Assembly: GCF_005877055.1 (NCBI RefSeq)
Contig: NZ_CP039426.1
Coordinates: forward strand, 1 to 64,000
DNA length: 64,000 nt
Source of the DNA: Citricoccus sp. SGAir0253
GTDB taxonomy: Bacteria; Actinomycetota; Actinomycetes; Actinomycetales; Micrococcaceae
Direction: 5' to 3'
Below, piece by piece: positions 52,908-61,085 of the stretch. Position numbers and translations under genes: made by a program. Under the pieces are notes generated by a model. It ran no database searches. It saw only the letters and a list, made by a program, of their open reading frames with translations, and was not told the DNA's origin. Every line of letters begins with the position of its first letter. Position 1 is the stretch's first letter.

Positions 52908-54800
52908 TTAGTTGGCGGCATTAATAAGTGACCGAACGCCTGCAACCGGTGCCAGCAACCGGCCCGAAGGGTCGACGGAGCAGTTTTCTGAGACTAGGGC
53001 GTAGGTCGCGGCGTTCTTGTTCCCCACACCCCGACCGCTGGTGATTGTGCTCTCCAGCTCCGTGTTCCACTCAGGCCAGTCGTCGTCGATGACGCTTTCC
53101 AACGTGTCGGATATTGCCAGCAGCTCCGGCGAAACCAGTCCCTCGGGATAGTCCTCCTCCTCCACGTCGAAGTACCTCAAAATCGCCCGGTTGTCGTTCT
53201 TATGTTGTTGAACTGCATTACGGATATCTCTTGTAGATTTATTTTTCTTCTCCATGCGGCTGGCACAGCCGGAGTCGTTGTCAAAGACGGTTAACGTTGG
53301 AATTCCCAATTCGCTCAAAATGGCGTGTGGGATATAGAGGTGGTCCTTTCCTTGAGCGGCTGCCACGGAGATGCCGTCAATGGCTAGGTGCCGATCTCGC
53401 GATGCGATGCCCTCGAATACCGCTTTATCCCCGTCTCCCTCTACGAGCAACACGGCGTCCGCGAATAGGGCCTCGGACAGGTGTTGGGTGCAGACGAGAT
53501 CCCATCTTGCGGTGATCACCTTCGCATCGACGTAGCCGTCCAGCTTCTTGGCCACGGCCTCGACAGTGGCCCGTGTGATTGTGACCTCGGCGTGGCTGTC
53601 GGGATCTGAGGAGGTTCTACGGACCCGCCGGATTTGGTCAAAGTATCGTGCGTCAATGAAGTAGGGAGAATGGGTGGCGTAGGAGATCTGCAGCCCATTA
53701 GAAGAAGCCGCGGCGAGCGATCGTAGGACGCTAGAGAATGCTCGTGCCTGAGTCGGATGCTGAAAGAGCTCCGGTTCCTCAATGGCCAGACAAATGACGC
53801 TTTCGGGGGATTCTTTTGTGCCCCGGTTGGCGAGCATTTTCAGGCTTGAAATCAGGAGGGCTCGTTGGAAGCCGTGACCTTGTCGGTCCACATCTGTCTC
53901 TGTCAGTTGATCAACGACGCTGACGCGAATCTTCGATGCCTGGGGTTTCAGCTCAGGTTGTTCCGGCAGCAACCGGATCTTACGACCGGTGGTGAACGCC
54001 GCAATCTCCTCACTGAGATCTGTTGCCAGGTCAGTTAGCTGCGAGGTGAGGTGTTTAGCGGCGATTTCGGTGCGTTTCGTTGCCACTTCTTCCGCAAGCG
54101 ACAAGAAAGCCGCGTCGGCGTTGGTTCGGTCGACCGTCTTTTCCAGGATGCGGCTAATGATCGTGCCCTTGCTGTCCACGCTCTCTTCGTGAGCGCGCAA
54201 ATCAGCCGTGACCAGAACGAAGTCGAAGATGCCGGAGAGGACGTTCCGTCCGTTGAAACCGAAAAGATGGTTCCCGCCCGACTCCGATTCCTGGAGCTGG
54301 TCGGAGTGCTCTCTTTCCCACTCTTCCATGGCCGCCTCGGTCTTCGGGGCGGAGGACCATTTGGGGAGGTTGAGGCCTGGGTGAGATTCCAGGACCTTTG
54401 CCCATGCGGTCTTCATGTCCGATGCCGAGGAGGCGCTTCGAACCTCCTCGAAAGGCAGGAACACAAAAGCATTCCCCGTCATCTTGTCTTCCCCTGGCGT
54501 CCAGGTGCGCCAGGCGGTGAAGGTCTCGGCGGACGCCGGTGCATACTTCTCACCGAGAGCCTCCCGGTCCGTGGCGGTCAGACCGTCAAACGTCACTCGT
54601 ACCCGGACCTTTAACTCAGCACTGCCAGACCATACATCCCGTTCATCAAGCGAGCCGCCATTGAAGAACCAATTCAGAGCTCGAAGCACTGAGCTTTTGC
54701 CGGCGCCATTGGGACCGATGAATGTGGTGATGGCGTCGAAATCAATCTCCACGCTATTGAGGCACCGAAAATTTTCAATGCCGACAGATTGGATACGCAA
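52908..54800 (-). CDS. OLD-family ATP-dependent endonuclease
   Basis: 630 residues. N-terminal AAA/ABC-like ATPase: Walker A IGPNGAGKSSVL (28-39), signature and Walker B region in VICLAIEEPELFQHPTQARA; C-terminal TOPRIM nuclease: AVLLVEGDGDKAVFEGI (about 448-464) and TVFDNDSGCAS. This is the OLD plan; such nucleases act in phage defence. Gabija pairs one (GajA) with a UvrD helicase (GajB), which is absent here. It lies 130 nt from a restriction-modification gene on the same strand. Target unknown. Confidence 0.87.
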   Translation of the reverse strand: MRIQSVGIENFRCLNSVEIDFDAITTFIGPNGAGKSSVLRALNWFFNGGSLDERDVWSGSAELKVRVRVTFDGLTATDREALGEKYAPASAETFTAWRTWTPGEDKMTGNAFVFLPFEEVRSASSASDMKTAWAKVLESHPGLNLPKWSSAPKTEAAMEEWEREHSDQLQESESGGNHLFGFNGRNVLSGIFDFVLVTADLRAHEESVDSKGTIISRILEKTVDRTNADAAFLSLAEEVATKRTEIAAKHLTSQLTDLATDLSEEIAAFTTGRKIRLLPEQPELKPQASKIRVSVVDQLTETDVDRQGHGFQRALLISSLKMLANRGTKESPESVICLAIEEPELFQHPTQARAFSSVLRSLAAASSNGLQISYATHSPYFIDARYFDQIRRVRRTSSDPDSHAEVTITRATVEAVAKKLDGYVDAKVITARWDLVCTQHLSEALFADAVLLVEGDGDKAVFEGIASRDRHLAIDGISVAAAQGKDHLYIPHAILSELGIPTLTVFDNDSGCASRMEKKNKSTRDIRNAVQQHKNDNRAILRYFDVEEEDYPEGLVSPELLAISDTLESVIDDDWPEWNTELESTITSGRGVGNKNAATYALVSENCSVDPSGRLLAPVAGVRSLINAAN

Positions 54801-54931
54801 AAGTCCTCGCTAGATCAGTGACCAGTTGGGTGATTGCCTCAGAGCCTGCCCCCGCATGAAGGATTCCGGCTGGCGACACGGGCTTGCCTCAATAAGCGCA
54901 GCAGCCAAGCCCGCTGCACTGCGATAGTGGC

Positions 54932-57900
54932 TTAGTCGATTAACCGGGGGTGCTCTGTCAGATCAACAGGGCTGGAATCTCTCTTGATCGTCTTCGGGAC
55001 CTTTCGTTCTGCTGCGGATGGGGCCGGGAGATCGGATGCAGCAATGAGCGGCCCGGAGAGGACCTGTACCAGCAGGTCTGCCTGGTCAGCGTATTTGTCG
55101 ACAGTCGCGGTCAAGACCCGTAGGAGGTCGAGCAACTCGTCGTTCCATTCGTCTTCCCATTCGGTAGGACGGATCCTGTCGAGGGGCTTGGCAGCCTTGC
55201 CGGCGGCCTTCCCGATCCCCTTGCGAGTTCGGGCGCCCAACCACTTGTCGAGGACATTCATCCCTGACACCTCGAAGTGGCGGACTGCGGGAATCACGCC
55301 TCCCACGACTCCGTCCCCGACATGAAGCTGGTGTGCGTTCGCGTCGTATTGCACGGCTTTCATGTCTTCGGGGATGGCCGTGACTGGTTCGAGCCAGACC
55401 AGACCATCACGGCGCGGCACGCGCCCGTGTGGGCGGTCCTCGGTGGTAAAGCGCGTCCCGAAAGTCTGGAGCCAGAGAAGCTCTCGGCCTAGGTCGACGG
55501 CTCGGGAGAATAACTGTGGATCGTTGGTGATCGGGACGTGAACGGGGTCGTTCTCGAGCTGGTCGTGGAACGTCTCGGTGTACCCCGGATGGGCTAAGAC
55601 GGCGTAGCAGTAGGCCAGTAGGTCTTCTGGACTTATGGGGTCGCCGAGTGCCTCTGCAAGTTTGGCCAGCAGCCCGGCGGTGATGTTCGCTTGGCTGCAC
55701 TCCGCGTCCCGGTAGAGAGGGATAACGTCCTTGCCTCCGAAAGAGCCTCGGAAATAGTGCAGGTCGGGGATGCCGACCGAAACCGTTGCTGCTGGGCCGT
55801 TGCTGATACGAGCCGTCCAAGGCGACACCAGGAAGATCTGCTGGTCCGACAGCCCCTGCCACAGTGCCGGTCGTTCAAGGTTGGCTAGGCGCGGATCATC
55901 GAAGGTCCACTGCTGGTCGAAAGACCGCCACCCCATCCGCACGATTGTCTGGGCCGTCGCCCCCGCGGGTAACTCGGCCAATGGTGGCAGGGAGCCGACC
56001 TTCGTATGGATATCTCTTCCGGAGTGTCCGTCTACAAATTTTTCGGCCCGCGTATCAGCACTTTCATCGACAAGAAGCTCTGTCCACCGCCGCTTCAAGA
56101 CGTCGCGGGAAGGTGCGACGGGCCAGGTGCGGTTGTACTTGATTCCGGGCTGCTGCCAGGGGAACAGATCGACCAGCGATGGCATGGCTGACCACTGATT
56201 GTCTGTGGCCACAGGGATGAACCGCTCACCGTTGGGTGCGTCGAACTCGGTCCAACCGTCTGTGGGATCGAGGCGGTCGATCTTATCGAGTTGGTCGAAC
56301 TTTTCCTGGCGTGACCCCCGGAATCGACGGTAGAAGATCTTTGCGGTTCGGCTGGCTTTGCCGGACTTGACGAGGGTAACGATAGCCACCGGGGACTGGA
56401 TGTCGAACACGTTGTCTTCCTTGCGGGCGCCGCGTCCTTCGCCACCGAGGTCCATCACCCAGATTTCACTGGCGGTCTCAACGGCCAGTTTGCGCAGACC
56501 TAGGAATGCTGGCCCGTCCAGCCAGGAGGAAGCGGTGATGAAAGAGACGACGGCCTTCTCCTGCGGGTCCTGCTGGAAAGCCTTCCAGATGGCCCAGCGC
56601 CAGAAGTAGACGTACATGTTGTACAGCGACGCTTGGGCGGAGAAGATGACGCCAGCATCCTGTGCCGGCTTGATCACGTCGTCGAACAACGGGGCTTTGC
56701 CGTCCTCGCGGTGGACGACCCACCCCCCGCTCTCCGAAGTGACCCGGTCATAGGGGGGATTGCCAATGGCCACAGTGATCTGCTGCTCGGCCTTGATTTT
56801 CCTGGCTTGTTCGGCCGCCTCGGCGAGGACCTTGGCATCACCGAACAGGCCAGGGCTGGCCGGCGTGTGTGGGTCTTCCAGGGTGTCGGTGAGATACACA
56901 CCGATCTCATCTGCCTGGAACGCCTGTCCCTGGGCCTCGGCCAGCCTCTGCCCAACGCGCAGGTGAGCGACGGAGTACGGGCCGGGCAGAAGCTCGAAGG
57001 CGAGGACATTCTTGGTCAGGTTCTTGGCGACCTGGCGGGCGCCAGCCGGGCCGCGTTCCTCGAACGCGGTTTCCACAGCCTGGTCGATCACTGCCAGCGG
57101 GTACGTCCCCGAACCAGTAGCCGGGTCGAGGGTCACCACGGACTTTGAGCCGAAACCCAGCGTCTGGCCGAACCGATTGCGCAACAGGTGGTCGACGATC
57201 CTCACCTGGCACTGCACCACGCTCATCGGGGTGTAGTAAACACCAGCCTGCTTGCGCGCTTCGGGATCGTACTTGGCCAGGAAGTCCTCGTAGAACCACA
57301 GCCATGGTTCACCGCGGGAGTCCTTGGAGGACTGGATGGCTGGCACATCGAGGCTGGAAATCAGCCGAACGATCGCCCCCAGTTCCGGGCCGATGTACTC
57401 GGTGAGCTTCGGGATGCCGATGATCGGCCCCAGCGCCGCGGCCAGCACATTGCGATGGGCGGTAGCCAGGGCGTCCTTGGCCTCTTCCAAGGTCACCGTC
57501 CCGTCGCTGTTGCGGTCCGCCTGACCCGACAGGCCCGCGATGGCCATCGCGTATGCAATGACTTGCGCGACGTCACTGGAGAACTGCGTTGACGACGTGG
57601 TCTGGTGGACCGTGCCGTCCCAGGCGGCCTTGGCGTCCAAGACGGCCTGCACCTTGTGCTCCAGGCCCTCGTCCAGCCGGATGCGGATGAACCGGGCCAA
57701 AGGCGCCAGGCGGTCGGCCAACTGGCTGACCCGCCTGATCGGGCTCACCTTAGCCAGGACAAATTTCTGCAGGAGATCGAGTAGCTGCTGGTGATCCCAT
57801 GATTCAGGAGATTCGAATGGCAGCTCACATTCAGCAGTCGGCGCGCCGGCAATGTACAGGATGGCGCGCTCACCATTGGTGACAATCAGGGAGTCGAGCT

Positions 57901-58219
57901 GGGCGAGCAACTCCCACTGGCCTTTTTCTCGTCCTCGCCACTTCTCCCCGATAAGAGTGTGCCCGGGAGCTTTCAGCTCTATCCATCCGCAGGGCTTTCC
58001 GTCGATGGTGGCCGCGAAATCCGGTCTCACGCCGTCCAGTTGGGCCTCACGGATCAGACTCAGGGTGCCCAGCCCATTCTCTGCGGCGAAGGCCTTGAAG
58101 AAGGTGGCCAGAGGGATCGTGAGCTGGGCCTCGGGTTCGGCCGCAATGCTGTAGCTGGTGGCACTTTGGACGTCCGCGGAGTAAGCCTGCGCCAAATTAG
58201 AAATTGCCAGTTGATCCAT
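54932..58219 (-). CDS. Single-chain restriction-modification enzyme (type ISP/IIG-like)
   Basis: 1095 residues. An N-terminal PD-(D/E)XK nuclease (VRPDFAATIDGKPCGWIELK, about 64-83), a helical linker, an N6-adenine methylase (motif I LDPATGSGTYPLAV near 365, motif IV IGNPPYDRVT near 480), and a C-terminal target-recognition region ending EVSGMNVLDKWLGARTR and EWNDELLDLLRVL, as in type ISP enzymes. The middle SF2 helicase of true type ISP enzymes is not seen, and the length is short for them (about 1580). It may cut like a type IIG enzyme. Next to the OLD nuclease. Confidence 0.86.
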   Translation of the reverse strand: MDQLAISNLAQAYSADVQSATSYSIAAEPEAQLTIPLATFFKAFAAENGLGTLSLIREAQLDGVRPDFAATIDGKPCGWIELKAPGHTLIGEKWRGREKGQWELLAQLDSLIVTNGERAILYIAGAPTAECELPFESPESWDHQQLLDLLQKFVLAKVSPIRRVSQLADRLAPLARFIRIRLDEGLEHKVQAVLDAKAAWDGTVHQTTSSTQFSSDVAQVIAYAMAIAGLSGQADRNSDGTVTLEEAKDALATAHRNVLAAALGPIIGIPKLTEYIGPELGAIVRLISSLDVPAIQSSKDSRGEPWLWFYEDFLAKYDPEARKQAGVYYTPMSVVQCQVRIVDHLLRNRFGQTLGFGSKSVVTLDPATGSGTYPLAVIDQAVETAFEERGPAGARQVAKNLTKNVLAFELLPGPYSVAHLRVGQRLAEAQGQAFQADEIGVYLTDTLEDPHTPASPGLFGDAKVLAEAAEQARKIKAEQQITVAIGNPPYDRVTSESGGWVVHREDGKAPLFDDVIKPAQDAGVIFSAQASLYNMYVYFWRWAIWKAFQQDPQEKAVVSFITASSWLDGPAFLGLRKLAVETASEIWVMDLGGEGRGARKEDNVFDIQSPVAIVTLVKSGKASRTAKIFYRRFRGSRQEKFDQLDKIDRLDPTDGWTEFDAPNGERFIPVATDNQWSAMPSLVDLFPWQQPGIKYNRTWPVAPSRDVLKRRWTELLVDESADTRAEKFVDGHSGRDIHTKVGSLPPLAELPAGATAQTIVRMGWRSFDQQWTFDDPRLANLERPALWQGLSDQQIFLVSPWTARISNGPAATVSVGIPDLHYFRGSFGGKDVIPLYRDAECSQANITAGLLAKLAEALGDPISPEDLLAYCYAVLAHPGYTETFHDQLENDPVHVPITNDPQLFSRAVDLGRELLWLQTFGTRFTTEDRPHGRVPRRDGLVWLEPVTAIPEDMKAVQYDANAHQLHVGDGVVGGVIPAVRHFEVSGMNVLDKWLGARTRKGIGKAAGKAAKPLDRIRPTEWEDEWNDELLDLLRVLTATVDKYADQADLLVQVLSGPLIAASDLPAPSAAERKVPKTIKRDSSPVDLTEHPRLID

Positions 58220-58413
58220 GCCCTGTGATGCCCCCGTGCTCTGCCATAAGGTTCCAAGTCAGCTTAGAGGGCCAGGTCAGCTTTGCTTGTCCGGTCAGGC
58301 TTGTCTCGGGCATCGGGCACATAACCACAGACCTGTCCGCTGAGCATTCAGGGAGCATGGATAGACCCGGCACGCCCTCTCTTCCCAGCCGCCCCACTCC
58401 GGAGGTACTTTGA

Positions 58414-58440
58414 GATCCGCGCAGAGGCTCTGCGCGGATC
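58414..58440. terminator. Hairpin upstream of the restriction-modification gene
   Basis: GATCCGCGCAGA-GGC-TCTGCGCGGATC, a perfect 12-bp stem with 3-nt loop. No T-run. It lies between the restriction gene and the recombinase remnant and may end transcription from either side or be an element boundary. Confidence 0.5.
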
Positions 58441-58673
58441 CTGACATAGGAGCAGAACCGGACATATGAAAACAATCCGATATTTCAGTCCATCGTTGCG
58501 CGGGATAAACCTGCGCAAGATGGTATTGAAAGGATTGTCATATGAAAAGTCCGGAGTCCTTTTTCCCTCCGCCTGAAGGCTCGTTCATCGAGGCCCTTCG
58601 CCTCGCGACCGTCTACATGGAGTTCTTGGTAGCTCTCTTTAGGCTGATCCAGACGCTTTTCCTCTAATACCCC

Positions 58674-58704
58674 ATGGGAGGCCTCCACTACGGAGGCCTC
58701 CCAT
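58674..58704. terminator. Hairpin downstream of the recombinase remnant
   Basis: ATGGGAGGCCTCC and its exact complement, 13 bp, loop ACTAC (58687-58691). Lies at the 3-prime end of the minus-strand recombinase fragment, so a terminator is likely. Confidence 0.5.
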
Positions 58705-58714
58705 TTATCCGAAG

Positions 58715-58985
58715 AGCACGCGAGGTGCCATACGCCGAGCCCGCGCTCGTCCCGGTCATGGATGAGGTTCAGGGTATCCCTCACGGTGCGCCCCAGCCGG
58801 CTCAGGGTGTGCACGACGATGACACCCCCTCCCGGGCCTGGTCTAGGGCGGCGTGCAATCCGGGGTGGTGGGTATTGGCCCAGGATTCTTGTCGATGTAG
58901 ATCCGACCGGCCACGATCCCTTCCTTGCGCAGAGCATCGATCTGCCGATCCAAATCTTGTTTTGTACTCGACACCCGCGCTTACC
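58715..58985 (-). pseudogene. Serine recombinase fragment with two frame breaks
   Basis: Three frames read in order give VSSTKQDLDRQIDALRKEGI then AGRIYIDKNPG, NTHHPGLHAALDQARE, and VIVVHTLSRLGRTVRDTLNL ending GLGVWHLA: the front of a resolvase catalytic domain. Frames change at C runs 58879-58881 and 58825-58829 (plus strand), each repaired by one extra base. The rest of the domain and the helix-turn-helix are missing, so it is truncated as well. Confidence 0.75.
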
Positions 58986-59072
58986 GCCCCAAGGGCACAA
59001 CGTATCGAAAGTCGGCTCTGTACGAGTCTGGTGGGATGACGTTTCGGGTTTAGTTCTGGAACGAAATTCCAT

Positions 59073-59425
59073 GGCGTGTCGTCGTCCTAGGTCCCTGCCT
59101 TGGGGAGCGTTCCAGTTCCAATGAACTGGGACGGTCGCTGCCGATCAAAAGTCGGCGGCACGGAAGTCAGGAGTCGCCCGCGGACTTTGACGCCGGGAAG
59201 CCTGCCCAAGGGTGTTCCGTATGGCGCACCGTCGCGGGACGGGCCACCGGACGGGTCCTACGGGATCATGCCCGAGGCGTGCTTGAGCGTACCCAGGCCA
59301 AAGACGGGGGTGTTCGGTGGGGGTTCCTCCTATTGGAGTACAGCCGTTAGGTGGATCTGACCATCCACTGAGTCGTGCGGTTCAGAGCGCGCCACGGCAT
59401 GGCTGGCGAGAGGGTTGCCTGCGCC
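59073..59425. other. Gene-free stretch
   Basis: 353 bases between the recombinase remnant and the lipoprotein gene. Short palindromes (AGTTC-CAAT-GAACT near 59114 and GCCGA-TCAAAAG-TCGGC near 59139) only. No gene recognised; probably the edge between defence and copper blocks. Confidence 0.4.
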
Positions 59426-60295
59426 TCATAGGAGCGGTTCAGTGGTCTTCCCGCCGTCGGTGGTACGGAGCACGCCCGAGCCGATGACCATCAGCGCTTC
59501 AACCTGGCTGCCGTCGGCGGGCCCTGCTCCCAGTGCGGACACCGTGCCGACGGGCTGTTCGCTGGACGTCCACGTGTCCCCCGCGTCGGGGCTGGTCAGC
59601 AGGTACCCGTTGGTGCTGGCGCCCACGACAGTGGTGTCGTCGGCCCAGGCGACCAGTTGCACTAGGTGAGGGGTCTCCAGGGTGGTCCAGGTGGCGCCGT
59701 GGTCGGTGGAGCGCAGCATTCCGGCTTCCGTGGTGGCCAGCACGGTCCCGGTCTGCGGGGAGATCGCCAGGGCTGCCGGGGCGGCGGGGATCGCCCGGTC
59801 CTGCCAGGTGCGGCCGTCCGCGCTGAAGCGCAGTTGGCCGTCGAAGCCCAGGATGCCGTGGGGGCCGGCGGCCAGCGCGTGGAAGTCCGATGATCCTCCT
59901 CGGGACAGGACCGTCCAGTTCTGCCCGCCGTCGGTGGACTCGGCCAGGCCGAGCGGTTCGGGCAGGTCCGTGCCGGGCGCTGGGTGCCCGGAGGCGAGGT
60001 AGCGGCCCTCGGGGGTCTGGGAGAAGCCCATGAGGTCCACGACCGGGCCGACCTGGGTCAGCTGCTGATCCTGGAGGCGGAACAGTCCCTGGTGGGTGGC
60101 CAGCAGCACGTGTCCTGACCGGGAGTCCCGGGTGATGGCGTGGACATGGGTAATGGCCGTCCCGGCGCTGGGGGAGCCAGTGCCGGCCGCCGGGGAGGCG
60201 GTGGTGGAGCTCGGGGAGGCGCAGGAGCTCAGGGCGCCAGCGCCCAGGAGCGTCAGTGCGCCAGTCAGCACGGCTCTGCGGTTCAACGAGATCAT
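59426..60295 (-). CDS. Lipoprotein with Asp-box repeats (F510_1955-type glycosylhydrolase family)
   Basis: 289 residues. A signal peptide with a lipobox (LLGAGALSSCAS) precedes a beta-propeller with Asp-box/BNR repeats: STDGGQNWT, SADGRTWQ, STDHGATWT, SPDAGDTWT, TTDGGKT. These are surface-exposed sensor or binding propellers. The family is labelled glycosylhydrolase, but no catalytic proof is visible. ATG at 60295 has GGAAAGGAT upstream. Its divergent placement with copZ and copB and its recurrence in copper islands suggest a metal-related role, which is inferred. Confidence 0.8.
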   Translation of the reverse strand: MISLNRRAVLTGALTLLGAGALSSCASPSSTTASPAAGTGSPSAGTAITHVHAITRDSRSGHVLLATHQGLFRLQDQQLTQVGPVVDLMGFSQTPEGRYLASGHPAPGTDLPEPLGLAESTDGGQNWTVLSRGGSSDFHALAAGPHGILGFDGQLRFSADGRTWQDRAIPAAPAALAISPQTGTVLATTEAGMLRSTDHGATWTTLETPHLVQLVAWADDTTVVGASTNGYLLTSPDAGDTWTSSEQPVGTVSALGAGPADGSQVEALMVIGSGVLRTTDGGKTTEPLL

Positions 60296-60633
60296 GGATC
60301 CTTTCCGCCCCGGCGAACGCCTCAGGGCCACCTGCCATTATCGGCCCCCCGGCCACGGACTCCTCGCGGTGTGCTTTGAAGATTCGATGAAGCTTCCCTC
60401 CCACGCGGCCGGGGATGGCGGCCGTGGGCCCGAAGGGGGCGAGACTGCAGGCATGGAGTGCCCCAGCTGCCCGTCACCGGGCTGGCCCCTGTGGTTCGTC
60501 AAGGCCCTCGCGCAACGCCCCGTGGAGCACCCCGCCGCCGGGGGCGGCGCGTGGAGTCCCGGATCGGGCAGCGCGCCGAGGGGGCGATGCCGGTTCATCG
60601 GTAGCGAACGCCTGCGCCCGAATACTTGCAAGG

Positions 60634-60660
60634 TACCCCGGGGGGGTATATACCGGGGGT
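60634..60660. promoter_or_regulatory. CsoR-like copper operator
   Basis: TACCCC-GGG-GGGGTA (60634-60648) followed by TATACCGGGGGT. It resembles CsoR sites (TACCC...GGGGGTAT), placed about 60 bp before copZ in the divergent region. CsoR itself is not seen in the window; copper would release the repressor and switch on copZ-copB. Confidence 0.65.
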
Positions 60661-60705
60661 GGAGATGTTGTCCTGCATCGCCTGTTTCAGCTCAAGGAGA
60701 CCGCC

Positions 60706-61038
60706 ATGATCGAACCCACCCGCGCCCCCCTGCCGATGGCCACCAGTGGTTGCTCGTGCTGCTCCCCGGCCGGCGAGGCCGCGGCTCCTCTCGGGCAGGA
60801 GACCACTGGTATGGCCCGGTCGCCCCAGGGCGCCACGACGTATCAGGTCGAGGGCATGACCTGCGGGCACTGCGTGGGCACGGTCGCCGATGCGGTGAGC
60901 GGCGTGGACGGAGTCGAGGACGTCCGGGTTGACCTCGTCGCCGGCGGCGCCTCCATGGTGGCCGTCACCGGTCCGGCCCCGGCGGCTGCCGTGCAGGCGG
61001 CCATCGAGGCGGCCGGGTACCGCGTCCTGCCGTCCTGA
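60706..61038 (+). CDS. copZ: Copper chaperone CopZ (HMA domain)
   Basis: 110 residues. The HMA domain carries the metal motif EGMTCGHCVGTVADAVSGVD (about 49-68). An unusual N-terminal extension of ~40 residues includes GCSCCSP, a second cysteine cluster that may hold extra Cu(I). It hands copper to the ATPase. AAGGAG precedes the ATG. It is 47 nt from copB. Confidence 0.9.
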   Translation: MIEPTRAPLPMATSGCSCCSPAGEAAAPLGQETTGMARSPQGATTYQVEGMTCGHCVGTVADAVSGVDGVEDVRVDLVAGGASMVAVTGPAPAAAVQAAIEAAGYRVLPS

Positions 61039-61085
61039 CCAGTCCCATCGACGTCGGCGCCGTGCCGCCAAGGAGAAGGAATGCC

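Noticed and set aside
52908-54800. A Gabija system
   Set aside because: The OLD-type protein is present but no UvrD-like helicase (GajB) is next to it on either side.
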